Under the pieces are notes generated by a model, which saw nothing but the letters and a program-made list of their open reading frames with translations, ran no database searches and had not been told where the DNA came from. This document shows, piece after piece, positions 42,103 to 51,468 of a stretch of 64,000 nucleotides of DNA. Source of the stretch: Myroides odoratimimus (GTDB lineage Bacteria; Bacteroidota; Bacteroidia; Flavobacteriales; Flavobacteriaceae); assembly GCF_001485415.1 (NCBI RefSeq), contig NZ_BCMQ01000006.1, forward strand, positions 124,001 to 188,000, in the 5' to 3' direction. Each line of letters opens with the position of its first letter. Position 1 is the first letter of the stretch. The translations under genes and the position numbers were made by a program.

Positions 42103-42724
42103 CTAGTTAAAGAGTTTAGTTGTTCCAAAGAAAAGATTTTAACCCCTATATATCAAATCCTATAATCATAAACCATAACATACTACACGATATAGGACAT
42201 AATTAGCTATAATCAGGGATAAGACAACGCCTACTCTACCCTAAATAATTCTACTCAAATAAGTAATAGTTCTCTAACAAAGCCTTTTGTAACCTACCTC
42301 TCCATCTCCTTAAACTTCCTCTCCAACTATTCACGTACTAAAAAAGGCATAGCATGATAGTAATATTATGGGATAGTGATACCATAGTGGTCGCATTAAA
42401 ATAGGCTAAAATTATGCGACCACTATGCAATCACTAGCCGACCACTATGCGACCACATCAAAAAAGGCTATTTCGTCCTACTATGGCTGTACAGTTATTA
42501 TTTATAATCCTACTTTTAGCTGTACACTTATTTATGCTTTCTATTCTTCAAAAGATGAATTGATTTTTTAACAGATATAATTCTTTTAAAATAAACTACT
42601 TTTAACCAGGGTAATTCAATTACTAAAATGAATTTTCTAACACCATATCAAGTATTATAATAGACATTGTCCGAAATCGAGTTCAATAACAAGCAATATG
42701 CTCAAATACAAATACATCTTCTAA
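42103..42724. other. Gene-free stretch with clustered repeats
   Basis: No ORF of coding character was seen in these 620 bp. The notable content is the repeat cluster at 42383-42446. The rest is A/T-rich without a clear promoter apart from what precedes 42725. Confidence 0.45.
42383..42446. repeat. 14-bp inverted repeat plus a third copy of the motif
   Basis: CATAGTGGTCGCAT (42383-42396) and ATGCGACCACTATG (42414-42427) form a perfect 14-bp inverted repeat with a 17-nt spacer. GACCACTATGC recurs directly at about 42430-42440, followed by GCGACCAC. The motif is more G+C-rich than its surroundings and could be a regulatory, mobile-remnant or RNA structure. Confidence 0.7.
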
Positions 42725-43027
42725 ATGATAAAGTTACTTATAGAAAAACATAAAGGTATCATCACGTATGACACCTTATCTCATTTAAATTTTAATGGCT
42801 CTCCTGCTGAGGTAATAGATGAGTTAAAAGAAGATTTGTTTCAAGCAGAGTTTGGTAACCATACCTTACTTGATATTGGTTGGTATCCAGAGTTTGATGT
42901 CGATGGGCATTTCTGTGTACAAGTTATTTCTAATTATGACTGGGAAGCTCCCTTATATAAAGAGAACTGTAAATCATTTGCCTCTTTAGAAGAGTGTGTG
43001 CTCCATGCCCTTCAGCACTGTTTATAA
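42725..43027 (+). CDS. Small hypothetical protein
   Basis: A 100-residue soluble protein without signal peptide. It contains IGWYPEFDVDGHFCVQVI around residue 51, then YDWEAPLYKENCKSFASLEECV. Two Trp-rich strands and acidic residues suggest a compact alpha/beta fold. It precedes another small protein by 9 nt. Such pairs of small orphan genes next to repeats in Bacteroidota often are immunity proteins, but nothing in the sequence proves it. Confidence 0.6.
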   Translation: MIKLLIEKHKGIITYDTLSHLNFNGSPAEVIDELKEDLFQAEFGNHTLLDIGWYPEFDVDGHFCVQVISNYDWEAPLYKENCKSFASLEECVLHALQHCL

Positions 43028-43036
43028 ATATACACT

Positions 43037-43324
43037 ATGATACAACAAGATATACTATTAGCCATGATACCTGCTTTCTTAGGTGTCATAGATCATCATA
43101 TCAGGGCTATCGCTTATGACTATACAGAAGATACAATCTCTCTATATGTTTATACAAGTACCGTCCCTACAGAAGAGGATTATGAGACTATAGATATCGC
43201 TGTCACAGAGATATTGGCCTCTCTGCCTCAGCTCCTATATCAGCATATAAAGATTGTACAGCACACAGCTCCTATTAGAGAACTTAATTGTTATAAAGGA
43301 TGGTTCTTTGTAAGGAAAGAATAA
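43037..43324 (+). CDS. Small hypothetical protein, immunity-protein-like
   Basis: A 95-residue soluble acidic protein. The pattern IRAIAYDYTEDTISLYVYTSTVPTEEDYETIDIAVTEILAS resembles small alpha/beta immunity proteins accompanying polymorphic toxins (strand, turn with EED, long helix). No toxin gene is in the window. It follows the 100-residue gene by 9 nt, so they are probably co-transcribed. The family assignment is tentative. Confidence 0.55.
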   Translation: MIQQDILLAMIPAFLGVIDHHIRAIAYDYTEDTISLYVYTSTVPTEEDYETIDIAVTEILASLPQLLYQHIKIVQHTAPIRELNCYKGWFFVRKE

Positions 43325-43478
43325 TGTTTTATACCTTATTCTCAATTCATTTATTGGTAGATTAGTCTTAATAGCCTTCTACTCTGTTTCCTTTTTTAAA
43401 TTAAACTTTAATCTTTAAACAACGTTAAACCTTCATTTAAAAACTGATTATTGTTTAAATTAGCAAAAAATAAACACT

Positions 43479-45068
43479 ATGCCTTTAGACAAAATTACGT
43501 TTCAGAACGCGGGCTATTTTTCAAAACTAATGGTAGATTACCTTAATCAAGAGGCTAATCTAAAACACTTATATAATCACTTTCCTACTATAGAAAACTT
43601 TAAACAACAGTTAGACGAAAAGCGTGCTAACTATCCGATAGAACATAGAAGTGTACTCTGTCAGGCGTTGTTAAGTCAATATAAAAACACAAAGACTTCT
43701 GAGAAGACTTTAGAGCATATAAACGCATTAGCGAAAGAAAATACATTTACAGTTACAACTGGACATCAGTTAAACTTATTTACGGGACCGTTATACTTCT
43801 TATACAAAATCATCTCTGTGATCAACTTAGCCAAAGAACTGAAAGCTAAGTATCCCAACGAAAACTTTGTCCCAGTGTACTGGATGGCAACAGAAGATCA
43901 CGACTTCGAAGAAATTAATCACTTCGTATTTGAAGAAAAAGTGATTTGCTGGAACAGAGAGAGCAAAGGTCCTGTAGGAAGATTAAGTACAGAAGGTCTG
44001 GATAAAGTATATGAAGTATTCCAATCTCATATCGGGGTAGGTAGTAATGCTACTTATATCAAGGAGCTATTCGAAAATGCTTATCTAAAACACGATAATC
44101 TGACGGATGCTACACGTTACTTAGCGAATGAACTATTCGCAGAGTACGGACTGGTAATCATAGATGGTGATGACGCTGAACTGAAAAAGTTATTTGCTCC
44201 TCATATCAAAGAAGAATTACTTCATCAAAGTGCTATCAAAGAAGTTGAAAAAAGCTATGATACACTATCAGAATACTTCATACAGGTCAATCCTCGTGAT
44301 ATCAACTTATTCTATATACAGGATAATCTGAGAGAAAGAATTATCTATGAAGATGATATATATAAGGTAAATAATACGTCTATCACCTTCACTAAAGAAG
44401 CAATACTAACAGAACTAGAGAATCACCCAGAATGCTTTAGTCCTAATGTGATACTGAGACCGTTATATCAAGAAGTAATATTGCCTAATCTATGCTATAC
44501 TGGAGGTGGTGGAGAATTGGCATACTGGTTAGAATTGAAGAAAGTATTTGATTTGCATAAGATTACTTTCCCGATGCTATTACTGAGAAATTCAGTGCTA
44601 TTAGCGACTTCTAAACAAGTAGAGAAAATGGATAAACTAGAACTCTATTGGAAAGATATGTTCATGAAACAAAGTCACTTAATCAATGCGAAAACGAAAG
44701 AGTTCTCTTCTATTCAATTTGATTTTGAACAACAACGCCAGTTCTTAGAAGAGCAGTTCAAAACACTAGAAGAAATAGCTTTACAAACGGATAAATCTTT
44801 TATAGGAGCAGTAAATGCACAGAAAGTCAAACAACTAAAAGGGTTAGACAACTTAGAGAAAAGACTGCGTATCGCTGAGAAAAGAAATCACGCTGACAAG
44901 CTAGAGCGCATTACCTTATTACAGAATGAACTATTCCCTAATAATAGCCTACAAGAGCGTATCGTTAACTTCTCTGTGTATTACAAAGAATATGGAAATC
45001 AGCTGATCAAGGCACTATTTGCACAATTAGAGCCACTAAATCAAGAATTTGACATTGTCATTCTTTAA
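43479..45068 (+). CDS. bshC: Bacillithiol biosynthesis enzyme BshC
   Basis: It adds cysteine to glucosaminyl-malate, the last step of bacillithiol synthesis, in the cytoplasm. At 529 residues it has normal length. Recognised by the HIGH-like nucleotide-binding region VTTGHQLNLFTGPLYFLYK around residue 92, VPVYWMATEDHDFEEI around residue 130 and VILRPLYQEVILPNLCYTGGGGELAYWL around residue 325, followed by a C-terminal coiled coil. BshA and BshB are not in the window. The hairpin at 45137-45175 ends the transcript. Confidence 0.95.
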   Translation: MPLDKITFQNAGYFSKLMVDYLNQEANLKHLYNHFPTIENFKQQLDEKRANYPIEHRSVLCQALLSQYKNTKTSEKTLEHINALAKENTFTVTTGHQLNLFTGPLYFLYKIISVINLAKELKAKYPNENFVPVYWMATEDHDFEEINHFVFEEKVICWNRESKGPVGRLSTEGLDKVYEVFQSHIGVGSNATYIKELFENAYLKHDNLTDATRYLANELFAEYGLVIIDGDDAELKKLFAPHIKEELLHQSAIKEVEKSYDTLSEYFIQVNPRDINLFYIQDNLRERIIYEDDIYKVNNTSITFTKEAILTELENHPECFSPNVILRPLYQEVILPNLCYTGGGGELAYWLELKKVFDLHKITFPMLLLRNSVLLATSKQVEKMDKLELYWKDMFMKQSHLINAKTKEFSSIQFDFEQQRQFLEEQFKTLEEIALQTDKSFIGAVNAQKVKQLKGLDNLEKRLRIAEKRNHADKLERITLLQNELFPNNSLQERIVNFSVYYKEYGNQLIKALFAQLEPLNQEFDIVIL

Positions 45069-45136
45069 TACAAAGCAAAAACTAGTATATTAACTATTAC
45101 ATAAACATATTTAGATTAAAATAAAGATATTAGTGA

Positions 45137-45175
45137 ATAAATGCCATTTATAGCACAGATGGCATTTATTTTTAT
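45137..45175 (+). terminator. Rho-independent terminator after bshC
   Basis: ATAAATGCCAT / ATGGCATTTAT stem with an 11-nt loop, then TTTTTAT. Confidence 0.75.
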
Positions 45176-45280
45176 AAGATATTGAATTTTAAGGTTTTTA
45201 GGGAAATGTTGATAAATAAGATTTCGTAGAGTCGCAAATAATCGTATTTTTACCAATTATAAAAACATTCTTTTGGTAAA

Positions 45281-46045
45281 ATGGGTAAAATCATTGCTAT
45301 TGCTAATCAAAAAGGTGGTGTAGGAAAAACTACAACATCAGTTAATCTTGCTGCTTCATTAGGAGCACTAGAGAAAAAAGTACTTATCATAGACGCAGAT
45401 CCTCAGGCCAATGCTTCCTCTGGATTAGGAATCGATGTAGACTCTGTAGAGATCGGTACTTATGAAATATTAGAGCACAGTAATACGCCAGAAGAAGCGA
45501 TTGTGGAATGTACAGCTCCGAATGTATATCTAATCCCCGCCCACATTGACTTAGTGGCTATTGAAATTGAGTTGGTGGATAAACCAAACCGAGAATACAT
45601 GCTTAAAGAAGCACTTAAATCTGTCAAAGATAAGTTTGATTATATCATAATCGACTGTGCTCCTTCTTTAGGTCTACTTACCTTAAATGCGTTGACAGCT
45701 GCTGATTCTGTAGCTATTCCGATTCAGTGTGAGTACTTTGCATTAGAAGGTCTTGGTAAATTATTAAACACAATTAAAAGTGTTCAAAAAATACACAATC
45801 CTAATTTAGATATAGAAGGATTGTTATTAACGATGTACGACTCTCGCTTACGCTTGTCTAATCAAGTGGTAGAGGAAGTACAGAAACATTTTAACGATAT
45901 GGTATTCGATACTATTATCCAGCGAAATGTAAAATTAAGTGAAGCACCTAGCTTTGGCGAAAGTATCATTAACTATGACGCTACTAGTAAGGGGGCTACG
46001 AATTACATCAATCTAGCAGAAGAAATTATTCGAAAAAATAGTTAG
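45281..46045 (+). CDS. parA: Chromosome partitioning ATPase ParA (Soj)
   Basis: A Walker-type ATPase that moves the origin region with ParB. Deviant Walker A KGGVGKTTTSVNLA is at residues 11-24, with DADPQANASSGLG near residue 40 and DYIIIDCAPSLGLLTLNAL around residue 120. 254 residues is the chromosomal Soj length. It is the first gene of the typical flavobacterial cluster parA-parB-DUF5683-dapB-lepB-wbqC. The upstream region has only a weak TATTTTTA box. Confidence 0.97.
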   Translation: MGKIIAIANQKGGVGKTTTSVNLAASLGALEKKVLIIDADPQANASSGLGIDVDSVEIGTYEILEHSNTPEEAIVECTAPNVYLIPAHIDLVAIEIELVDKPNREYMLKEALKSVKDKFDYIIIDCAPSLGLLTLNALTAADSVAIPIQCEYFALEGLGKLLNTIKSVQKIHNPNLDIEGLLLTMYDSRLRLSNQVVEEVQKHFNDMVFDTIIQRNVKLSEAPSFGESIINYDATSKGATNYINLAEEIIRKNS

Positions 46046-46074
46046 ACTTCTCTAGAATTATTATTTAGAATATT

Positions 46075-46980
46075 ATGGCAAAGGCAATTAAGAAACAAGC
46101 TTTAGGAAGAGGACTATCGGCTCTATTAAAAGATCCAGATAACGATATTAGATCAATCGAAGATAATAATGCAGATAAAGTAATCGGCAATATTATAGAG
46201 TTAGACATAGACTCTATTGAGATAAATCCATTCCAACCTAGAACGAACTTTAACGAAGAGTCTTTACAAGAGTTAGCTACAAGTATTCGAGAATTAGGTG
46301 TAATACAACCTATTACCGTTAGAAAAATTGAGTTCAACAAATATCAATTAATCTCTGGTGAGCGTCGTTTAAGAGCTTCTAAAATAGTAGGATTAGACTC
46401 TGTGCCTGCTTATATCCGTATAGCGAATGACAATGAGTCTCTAACTATGGCTTTAGTAGAGAATATCCAACGTCATGATCTAGACCCTATCGAGATAGCA
46501 CTGTCGTATCAACGTCTAATGGAAGAAATAAATCTGACACAAGAACAAGTAAGTGATCGCGTAGGAAAGAAACGTTCTACTATCGCTAATTACTTGCGTC
46601 TACTGCGTCTAGACCCAATCATTCAGACAGGGATAAGAGATGGATTTATCACTATGGGACATGGTCGTGCTATTATTAATATAGAAGACTTAGATGTACA
46701 GACAGATATCTATCACAAAATCATTACAGAAAACTTATCTGTAAGAGAGACTGAGGCTATCGTAAAAAAATATCAAGAACAACTAAGAGGTATAGTATCA
46801 CCTGCTCTACCTAAGAAAAATACAGAGTTTAATATTCCAGAAAGTTATTCGAGATCATTCGGACAATTCTTTGGAACAAAAGTAGATATTAAAGTTTCTA
46901 ATAATGGAAAAGGAAAGATATCTATTCCTTTCCACTCTGAAGAAGACTTAAATCGTATTATCAAACTATTAGAAAATTAG
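46075..46980 (+). CDS. parB: Chromosome partitioning protein ParB (Spo0J)
   Basis: A 301-residue CTP-dependent clamp that binds parS. The N-terminal domain contains LGRGLSALL and SIEINPFQPRTNFNEESLQELA. The CTP-binding motif QLISGERRLRASK is near residue 97. NIQRHDLDPIEIALSYQRLMEE follows, and the HTH VSDRVGKKRSTIANYLRLLRL is near residue 160. The C-terminal ~50 residues form the dimer domain. No parS (TGTTnCACGTGnAACA) was seen within the window by eye. Starts 29 nt after parA. Confidence 0.97.
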   Translation: MAKAIKKQALGRGLSALLKDPDNDIRSIEDNNADKVIGNIIELDIDSIEINPFQPRTNFNEESLQELATSIRELGVIQPITVRKIEFNKYQLISGERRLRASKIVGLDSVPAYIRIANDNESLTMALVENIQRHDLDPIEIALSYQRLMEEINLTQEQVSDRVGKKRSTIANYLRLLRLDPIIQTGIRDGFITMGHGRAIINIEDLDVQTDIYHKIITENLSVRETEAIVKKYQEQLRGIVSPALPKKNTEFNIPESYSRSFGQFFGTKVDIKVSNNGKGKISIPFHSEEDLNRIIKLLEN

Positions 46981-47567
46981 TGAAACACAAGTTATTAATC
47001 CTATTATTCTTCATAGGAGCAGTCTGTCACCCCACCTATGCACAGTCTGTAAGTGAAGAAGATGAACCTACTACGAAAAAAGAGTCTGCAGACTATAAAC
47101 CATTAGATCCTGTAGCTCCTTCTCGTGCGGCATTCTATGCCTCTGTTATTCCTGGAGTAGGTCAAATCTATAATAAGAAATACTGGAAAGTACCATTAGT
47201 ATATGCAGGTATAGGAATACCTACATACTTCTGGATGGATAACCAAAGACAGTATAATAGATATAGAGACGAATATAAGAAACGTCTACAAGGTGTTAAC
47301 GATCCTAACGATCCTACTTTTGGAGGATTAGACAACGATCGTATATTAGAAGCTCAAAAGTTCTATAGACGTAATAGAGACTTATCTGTCGTAATCACAG
47401 TTGGTTTTTATGTTCTAAGTATCATCGACGCTAACGTAGATGCTCACTTGATGCAGTTCAACGTTAATGAGAACTTGACTATTAAGCCTGCCTTTGAGAT
47501 AGACAGGATGAATCTTCAGAATCAAAATCAGTTCCAATATGCGATAAATGTAGAATATCGCTTTTAA
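46980..47567 (+). CDS. DUF5683 domain protein
   Basis: A 195-residue exported membrane protein. It uses a GTG start overlapping the parB stop (TAGTG). Signal peptide ending near CHPTYAQS. The DUF5683 core is PSRAAFYASVIPGVGQIYNKKYWKVPLVYAGIGIPTYFW (family signature VPGxGQIYN), with a second TM near residue 130. Family role is unknown but it is fixed between parB and dapB in flavobacteria. Confidence 0.88.
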   Translation: MKHKLLILLFFIGAVCHPTYAQSVSEEDEPTTKKESADYKPLDPVAPSRAAFYASVIPGVGQIYNKKYWKVPLVYAGIGIPTYFWMDNQRQYNRYRDEYKKRLQGVNDPNDPTFGGLDNDRILEAQKFYRRNRDLSVVITVGFYVLSIIDANVDAHLMQFNVNENLTIKPAFEIDRMNLQNQNQFQYAINVEYRF

Positions 47568-47579
47568 AATATTTATCCA

Positions 47580-48284
47580 ATGAAAATTGCTTTATTAGGA
47601 TATGGCAAAATGGGTCAAATCATTGAAAGAATTGCCATAGAAAGAGGCCACGAAATAGTACTTCGCAAAAGAAGTTCTGATACTTATGAAGGACTAAAAG
47701 AGGCAGATGTAGCGATAGACTTCAGTGTGCCTTCTGCTGCTGTACAGAATATTACAACTTGTTTTGAACTAAATATCCCTATTATATCAGGTACCACAGG
47801 TTGGTTAGAAGAATATGATAAGATGGTAGATCTATGTACAAAAAGCAATGGTGCTTTTTTATATGGGTCTAATTTTAGTTTAGGAGTAAACCTATTCTTT
47901 GAGTTAAACAGCTACTTAGCTAAGATGATGAATAATCTTAATGATTATAAAGTATCTATGGAAGAAATACACCATACCCAAAAGTTAGATGCTCCTAGTG
48001 GCACAGCTATTTCTTTGGCTAATGGTATTATCGAAAATACAGATTATACAGCGTGGACATTAGACACACCAGATACTAATCAGATACATATCGATGCAAA
48101 ACGCATAGATAGCGTACCTGGTACGCATAGTGTATTCTATGACTCTGCTATCGACCAGATAGAGATCAAGCACACAGCTCATAATAGAGAAGGCTTTGCT
48201 CTAGGAGCTGTAGTAGCCGCTGAATGGATACAAAATAAAAAAGGAATATTCTCTATGAAAGATGTTCTGAATCTAAAAAAATAA
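47580..48284 (+). CDS. dapB: 4-Hydroxy-tetrahydrodipicolinate reductase
   Basis: It reduces HTPA to tetrahydrodipicolinate in lysine/meso-DAP synthesis. At 234 residues it is the short version found in Bacteroidota (E. coli has 273). The NAD(P) motif is KIALLGYGKMGQII; the active site is EIHHTQKLDAPSGTAISLA near residue 140 with its HH pair, Lys and the conserved DAPSGTA loop. It follows the DUF5683 gene by 12 nt. Confidence 0.95.
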   Translation: MKIALLGYGKMGQIIERIAIERGHEIVLRKRSSDTYEGLKEADVAIDFSVPSAAVQNITTCFELNIPIISGTTGWLEEYDKMVDLCTKSNGAFLYGSNFSLGVNLFFELNSYLAKMMNNLNDYKVSMEEIHHTQKLDAPSGTAISLANGIIENTDYTAWTLDTPDTNQIHIDAKRIDSVPGTHSVFYDSAIDQIEIKHTAHNREGFALGAVVAAEWIQNKKGIFSMKDVLNLKK

Positions 48285-48320
48285 TTACCTTCACTAATAA
48301 TCATTAAACAATACTAAACT

Positions 48321-49913
48321 ATGACAATGTCTCAATGGTTTTTGTTTTTTCTTTTAGTACAAGTTATACACTTTCTTGGAACTTGGAAATTATACGTAAA
48401 AGCTGGAAAGAAAAGCTGGCAAGCTATCGTGCCTGTATATAATGCTGTGGTCTTAATGCAAATCATAAACCGTCCTAGATGGTGGGTTATCTTATTGTTT
48501 GTACCTATTGTGAATTTAATCATGTTTCCTGTAGTTTGGGTAGAGACACTTAGAAGCTTTGGAAAAAACAAAACAGTAGACACTATACTAGGAGTAGTAA
48601 CACTAGGTCTTTATATCTATTATATCAACTATGCTGTCGATGTAAAATATGTAGAAAACAGAAGTACAAAAGCAGCTACAAGTTCAGGAGAGACTGTTAG
48701 TTCAATTCTATTTGCAGTTGTTGTTGCTACAGTGATTCACACTTATGTAATTCAACCTTATACCATACCAACGTCTTCATTAGAAAAAACTTTACTAGTA
48801 GGAGACTTCTTATTCGTAAGTAAGTTCCACTATGGGGCAAGAACTCCTATGACTACAGTAGCGTTACCAATGGTACATGATACTTTACCATTTACAAAGA
48901 AAAATTCTTACTTAAAGAAACCACATTTACCATACTTTAGATTACCTGGTTTTCAAAAGATACAACACAACGATATCGTCGTGTTCAACTGGCCAACTGA
49001 TACTGTTTATCAGTTCAACGATCCACTTAGAAGACCTGCTGTAGATAAACCAATCGACAAGAAAACAAACTATGTTAAACGTGCTGTAGGTTTACCAGGA
49101 GAAAACATTTCGTTAGTTAATGGTGATGTTTACATCAATAATGAGAAATTAAAGCTTAATGATCGTGCTAGATTACAGAGCACTTATACTGTAAAAACAG
49201 ACGGTACACCAATAGATCTAAATGCTTTAGTAAAACGATTAGATACAAGAGAAGGTATTGAATACTTTAACAATGATCCGAAAACATTAATCTTCGCCGC
49301 TTTAACAGATGAAAATGTAGAAGTATTAAAGTCTATGTCTCAAATAGTAAGTGTTACAAAAGGATATCCAGAAGAAGCTAAAGCCTATATTCAAGCAGCG
49401 TATGCTAATGTAATATTCCCTCATAACTCTAAAACTTGGACAAATGATGACTTAGGTCCTCTACATATTCCTGCTAAAGGAGAGACAGTTACGCTAAATG
49501 CTGATAACTTCCCAATGTACCAAAGAGTTATTCAGGTATATGAGGGCAATAAATTAGAGGTTAGAGACAATAAAATCTATATCAACGATGTAGCTACAGA
49601 TAAATACACTTTCCAACAAGATTATTACTTCATGATGGGAGACAATAGAAATAGATCTGAAGATAGTAGATATTGGGGATTTGTACCTGAAGATCACATT
49701 GTAGGAAAACCTGTTTTTGTATGGTTAAGTATAGATCAATACGTTCCATGGTCAAAAGCATTAGATAAGATTCGTTGGGATAGAATGTTTACTACAGTGA
49801 ATGGTAATGGTAAGCAGACTTCTTACTTCCCTTACTTCTTAGTAGCCGTGATAGGTTTAGTAGGTTATAATACTTACAAAAAGAGAAAAGAAAAAAAGAA
49901 TTCAAAATATTAA
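48321..49913 (+). CDS. lepB: Signal peptidase I, large flavobacterial type
   Basis: It cleaves Sec signal peptides on the periplasmic face. At 530 residues it is about 60% longer than E. coli LepB. The first ~105 residues are a DUF5684-like membrane domain with three TM helices. The catalytic domain follows: Ser153 in QPYTIPTSSLEKTLLVGDFLF, the general-base Lys in TNYVKRAVGLPGE near residue 252, and MGDNRNRSEDSRYWGFVPEDHIVGKP near residue 440. A large insert lies between the last two. A final TM and a Lys-rich tail end the protein. Starts 36 nt after dapB. Confidence 0.93.
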   Translation: MTMSQWFLFFLLVQVIHFLGTWKLYVKAGKKSWQAIVPVYNAVVLMQIINRPRWWVILLFVPIVNLIMFPVVWVETLRSFGKNKTVDTILGVVTLGLYIYYINYAVDVKYVENRSTKAATSSGETVSSILFAVVVATVIHTYVIQPYTIPTSSLEKTLLVGDFLFVSKFHYGARTPMTTVALPMVHDTLPFTKKNSYLKKPHLPYFRLPGFQKIQHNDIVVFNWPTDTVYQFNDPLRRPAVDKPIDKKTNYVKRAVGLPGENISLVNGDVYINNEKLKLNDRARLQSTYTVKTDGTPIDLNALVKRLDTREGIEYFNNDPKTLIFAALTDENVEVLKSMSQIVSVTKGYPEEAKAYIQAAYANVIFPHNSKTWTNDDLGPLHIPAKGETVTLNADNFPMYQRVIQVYEGNKLEVRDNKIYINDVATDKYTFQQDYYFMMGDNRNRSEDSRYWGFVPEDHIVGKPVFVWLSIDQYVPWSKALDKIRWDRMFTTVNGNGKQTSYFPYFLVAVIGLVGYNTYKKRKEKKNSKY

Positions 49914-49921
49914 ATTAAAAC

Positions 49922-50545
49922 ATGAATAACATACTTATTCATCCTAGTTACTTCCCTTCTATCAGCCACTTTGTAGCTATGCTACAAGCAGACAAAATAA
50001 CATTTGAGATGGAAGATAACTTTCAAAAACAAACCAATAGAAATAGAGCGTTCATCTATAGTGCTAATGGAAAGCAAATGCTTAATATTCCAATCAAACA
50101 CTCAAAAGAACTTAAACAAAAATATAAGGATGTAAGAATAGAGCATGCTTTTGGCTGGCAAAAACAGCATTTTAAGAGCCTAGAAGCTGCTTATAGAACT
50201 TCTCCTTACTTCGAGTACTTTGAAGATGAGATTCGTCCTATTTTTGAAGGAAAACCAGAGTTTATGTTAGATCTTAACCTTCAAATACATGAAGTGTTAT
50301 GTTCTTGCTTAGGGATAGACCTCCCTTATGAACAAACTAAAGACTACCATAAAGAAGTAAGTAATGACATTACTGATTTGAGAACTTTAATAAATGGTAA
50401 GAAAGATACTAATATCTACACTCCATACATCCAAGTTTTTGATGAAAAACATGGCTACTTAAACAATCTAAGTATTCTAGACTTATTATTCAATGAAGGA
50501 AGACATGCTATAGATTATCTTAAAAAGCAGTCATTAAGCATATAA
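49922..50545 (+). CDS. WbqC family protein
   Basis: A 207-residue protein of the WbqC-like family, recognised by the PSYFPSISHFVAMLQADKITFE start, the KQTNRNRAFIYSANGKQMLNIPI motif and HAFGWQKQHFKSLEAAYRTSPYFEYFEDE. Family members occur in polysaccharide and glycolipid loci but the reaction is unknown. It closes the parA-lepB cluster (8 nt after lepB), followed by a terminator. Confidence 0.92.
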   Translation: MNNILIHPSYFPSISHFVAMLQADKITFEMEDNFQKQTNRNRAFIYSANGKQMLNIPIKHSKELKQKYKDVRIEHAFGWQKQHFKSLEAAYRTSPYFEYFEDEIRPIFEGKPEFMLDLNLQIHEVLCSCLGIDLPYEQTKDYHKEVSNDITDLRTLINGKKDTNIYTPYIQVFDEKHGYLNNLSILDLLFNEGRHAIDYLKKQSLSI

Positions 50546-50577
50546 AAAAAAAGCTGACCACTGGTCAGCTTTTTTTC
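50545..50577 (+). terminator. Rho-independent terminator after wbqC
   Basis: AAAAAGCTGACCA / TGGTCAGCTTTTT stem with a very short loop, then T run. Confidence 0.88.
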
Positions 50578-50769
50578 TTTCATAGCGCAATTTTATACTT
50601 TTATTTTAAGTACTATAACGATAAATTATAAGTAACAAACAATCAACATATCTTTTCCTTTTCATAGCATTAAAAATCGTTGATGACCTTATCGTTATAC
50701 ACTTAAGACAATAATTCTGAAAAAAGTCACATCATTTTATACAATTTATTTTAAATAAATTGTACTTAA

Positions 50770-51465
50770 CTAACAATCAGCCTCTCCCCTTACAAAAAGA
50801 TTTAAATTATCTGGAGATAAAAAAGGAATATCTAATCCCAGACCGCGTATAATAAACAACATCCCGAAGATTACGATAACATAAGGGTAATACTTCATAA
50901 TACCGTTTCTTACTTTAGGAGAAAACATATCTCTTACATAAATAATAGAACTCATCAAAGGAATAGTTCCTACTCCAAATAGAGCCATATAAAGCATTCC
51001 CATAGATACGCTCTGTGTAGCTAATGCACCAAACAATGCGACATAAACCATACCGCATGGCAAAAAGCCATTAAAAAAACCAATAAAGTATAATGTCCCT
51101 TTATTTTGTTTTTTAAACTGACCTCCTAGTTTAGTTTTAATCTTACTCACTACAAAGTAAAAAGGCTTTAGAAAGCCAAAGTTTCCAAGCTTGTTTTGTG
51201 GTATTAATATAAAGACAATCATTAAAATCCCTACAACAATAGACATCTGCTGCTGTAGTCCAGCTAAGTAAAGACCTTTACCAAACATACCAAAAACAAG
51301 TCCTAAAATAGAATATGCAGATATTCTTCCTAAATGATAGGTGAATATCTGCATAGCTTTTTTAGTACCATTACTCTTAGAAACTGGCAACATCATAGCT
51401 ATAGGTCCGCACATACCAATGCAATGCAGACTACTAATCAGTCCAAAAATAAGAGCTGTAATCAC
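50770..51465 (-). CDS. Sulfite exporter TauE/SafE-type membrane protein of the cbb3 locus
   Basis: A 231-residue protein with about six TM helices of the TauE/SafE/UreH family. The first helix contains GLISSLHCIGMCGPIAM, the HCxGMCGP motif of the members linked to cbb3 oxidase assembly, where His and Cys are thought to handle copper. It follows fixH by 3 nt at the end of the ccoG operon. The role in copper delivery is inference from context; sulfite export is only the family name. Confidence 0.88.
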   Translation of the reverse strand: MITALIFGLISSLHCIGMCGPIAMMLPVSKSNGTKKAMQIFTYHLGRISAYSILGLVFGMFGKGLYLAGLQQQMSIVVGILMIVFILIPQNKLGNFGFLKPFYFVVSKIKTKLGGQFKKQNKGTLYFIGFFNGFLPCGMVYVALFGALATQSVSMGMLYMALFGVGTIPLMSSIIYVRDMFSPKVRNGIMKYYPYVIVIFGMLFIIRGLGLDIPFLSPDNLNLFVRGEADC

Positions 51466-51468
51466 TAG

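Noticed and set aside
45200..46980. Search for a parS site near parAB
   Set aside because: No sequence close to TGTTnCACGTGnAACA was found by eye.
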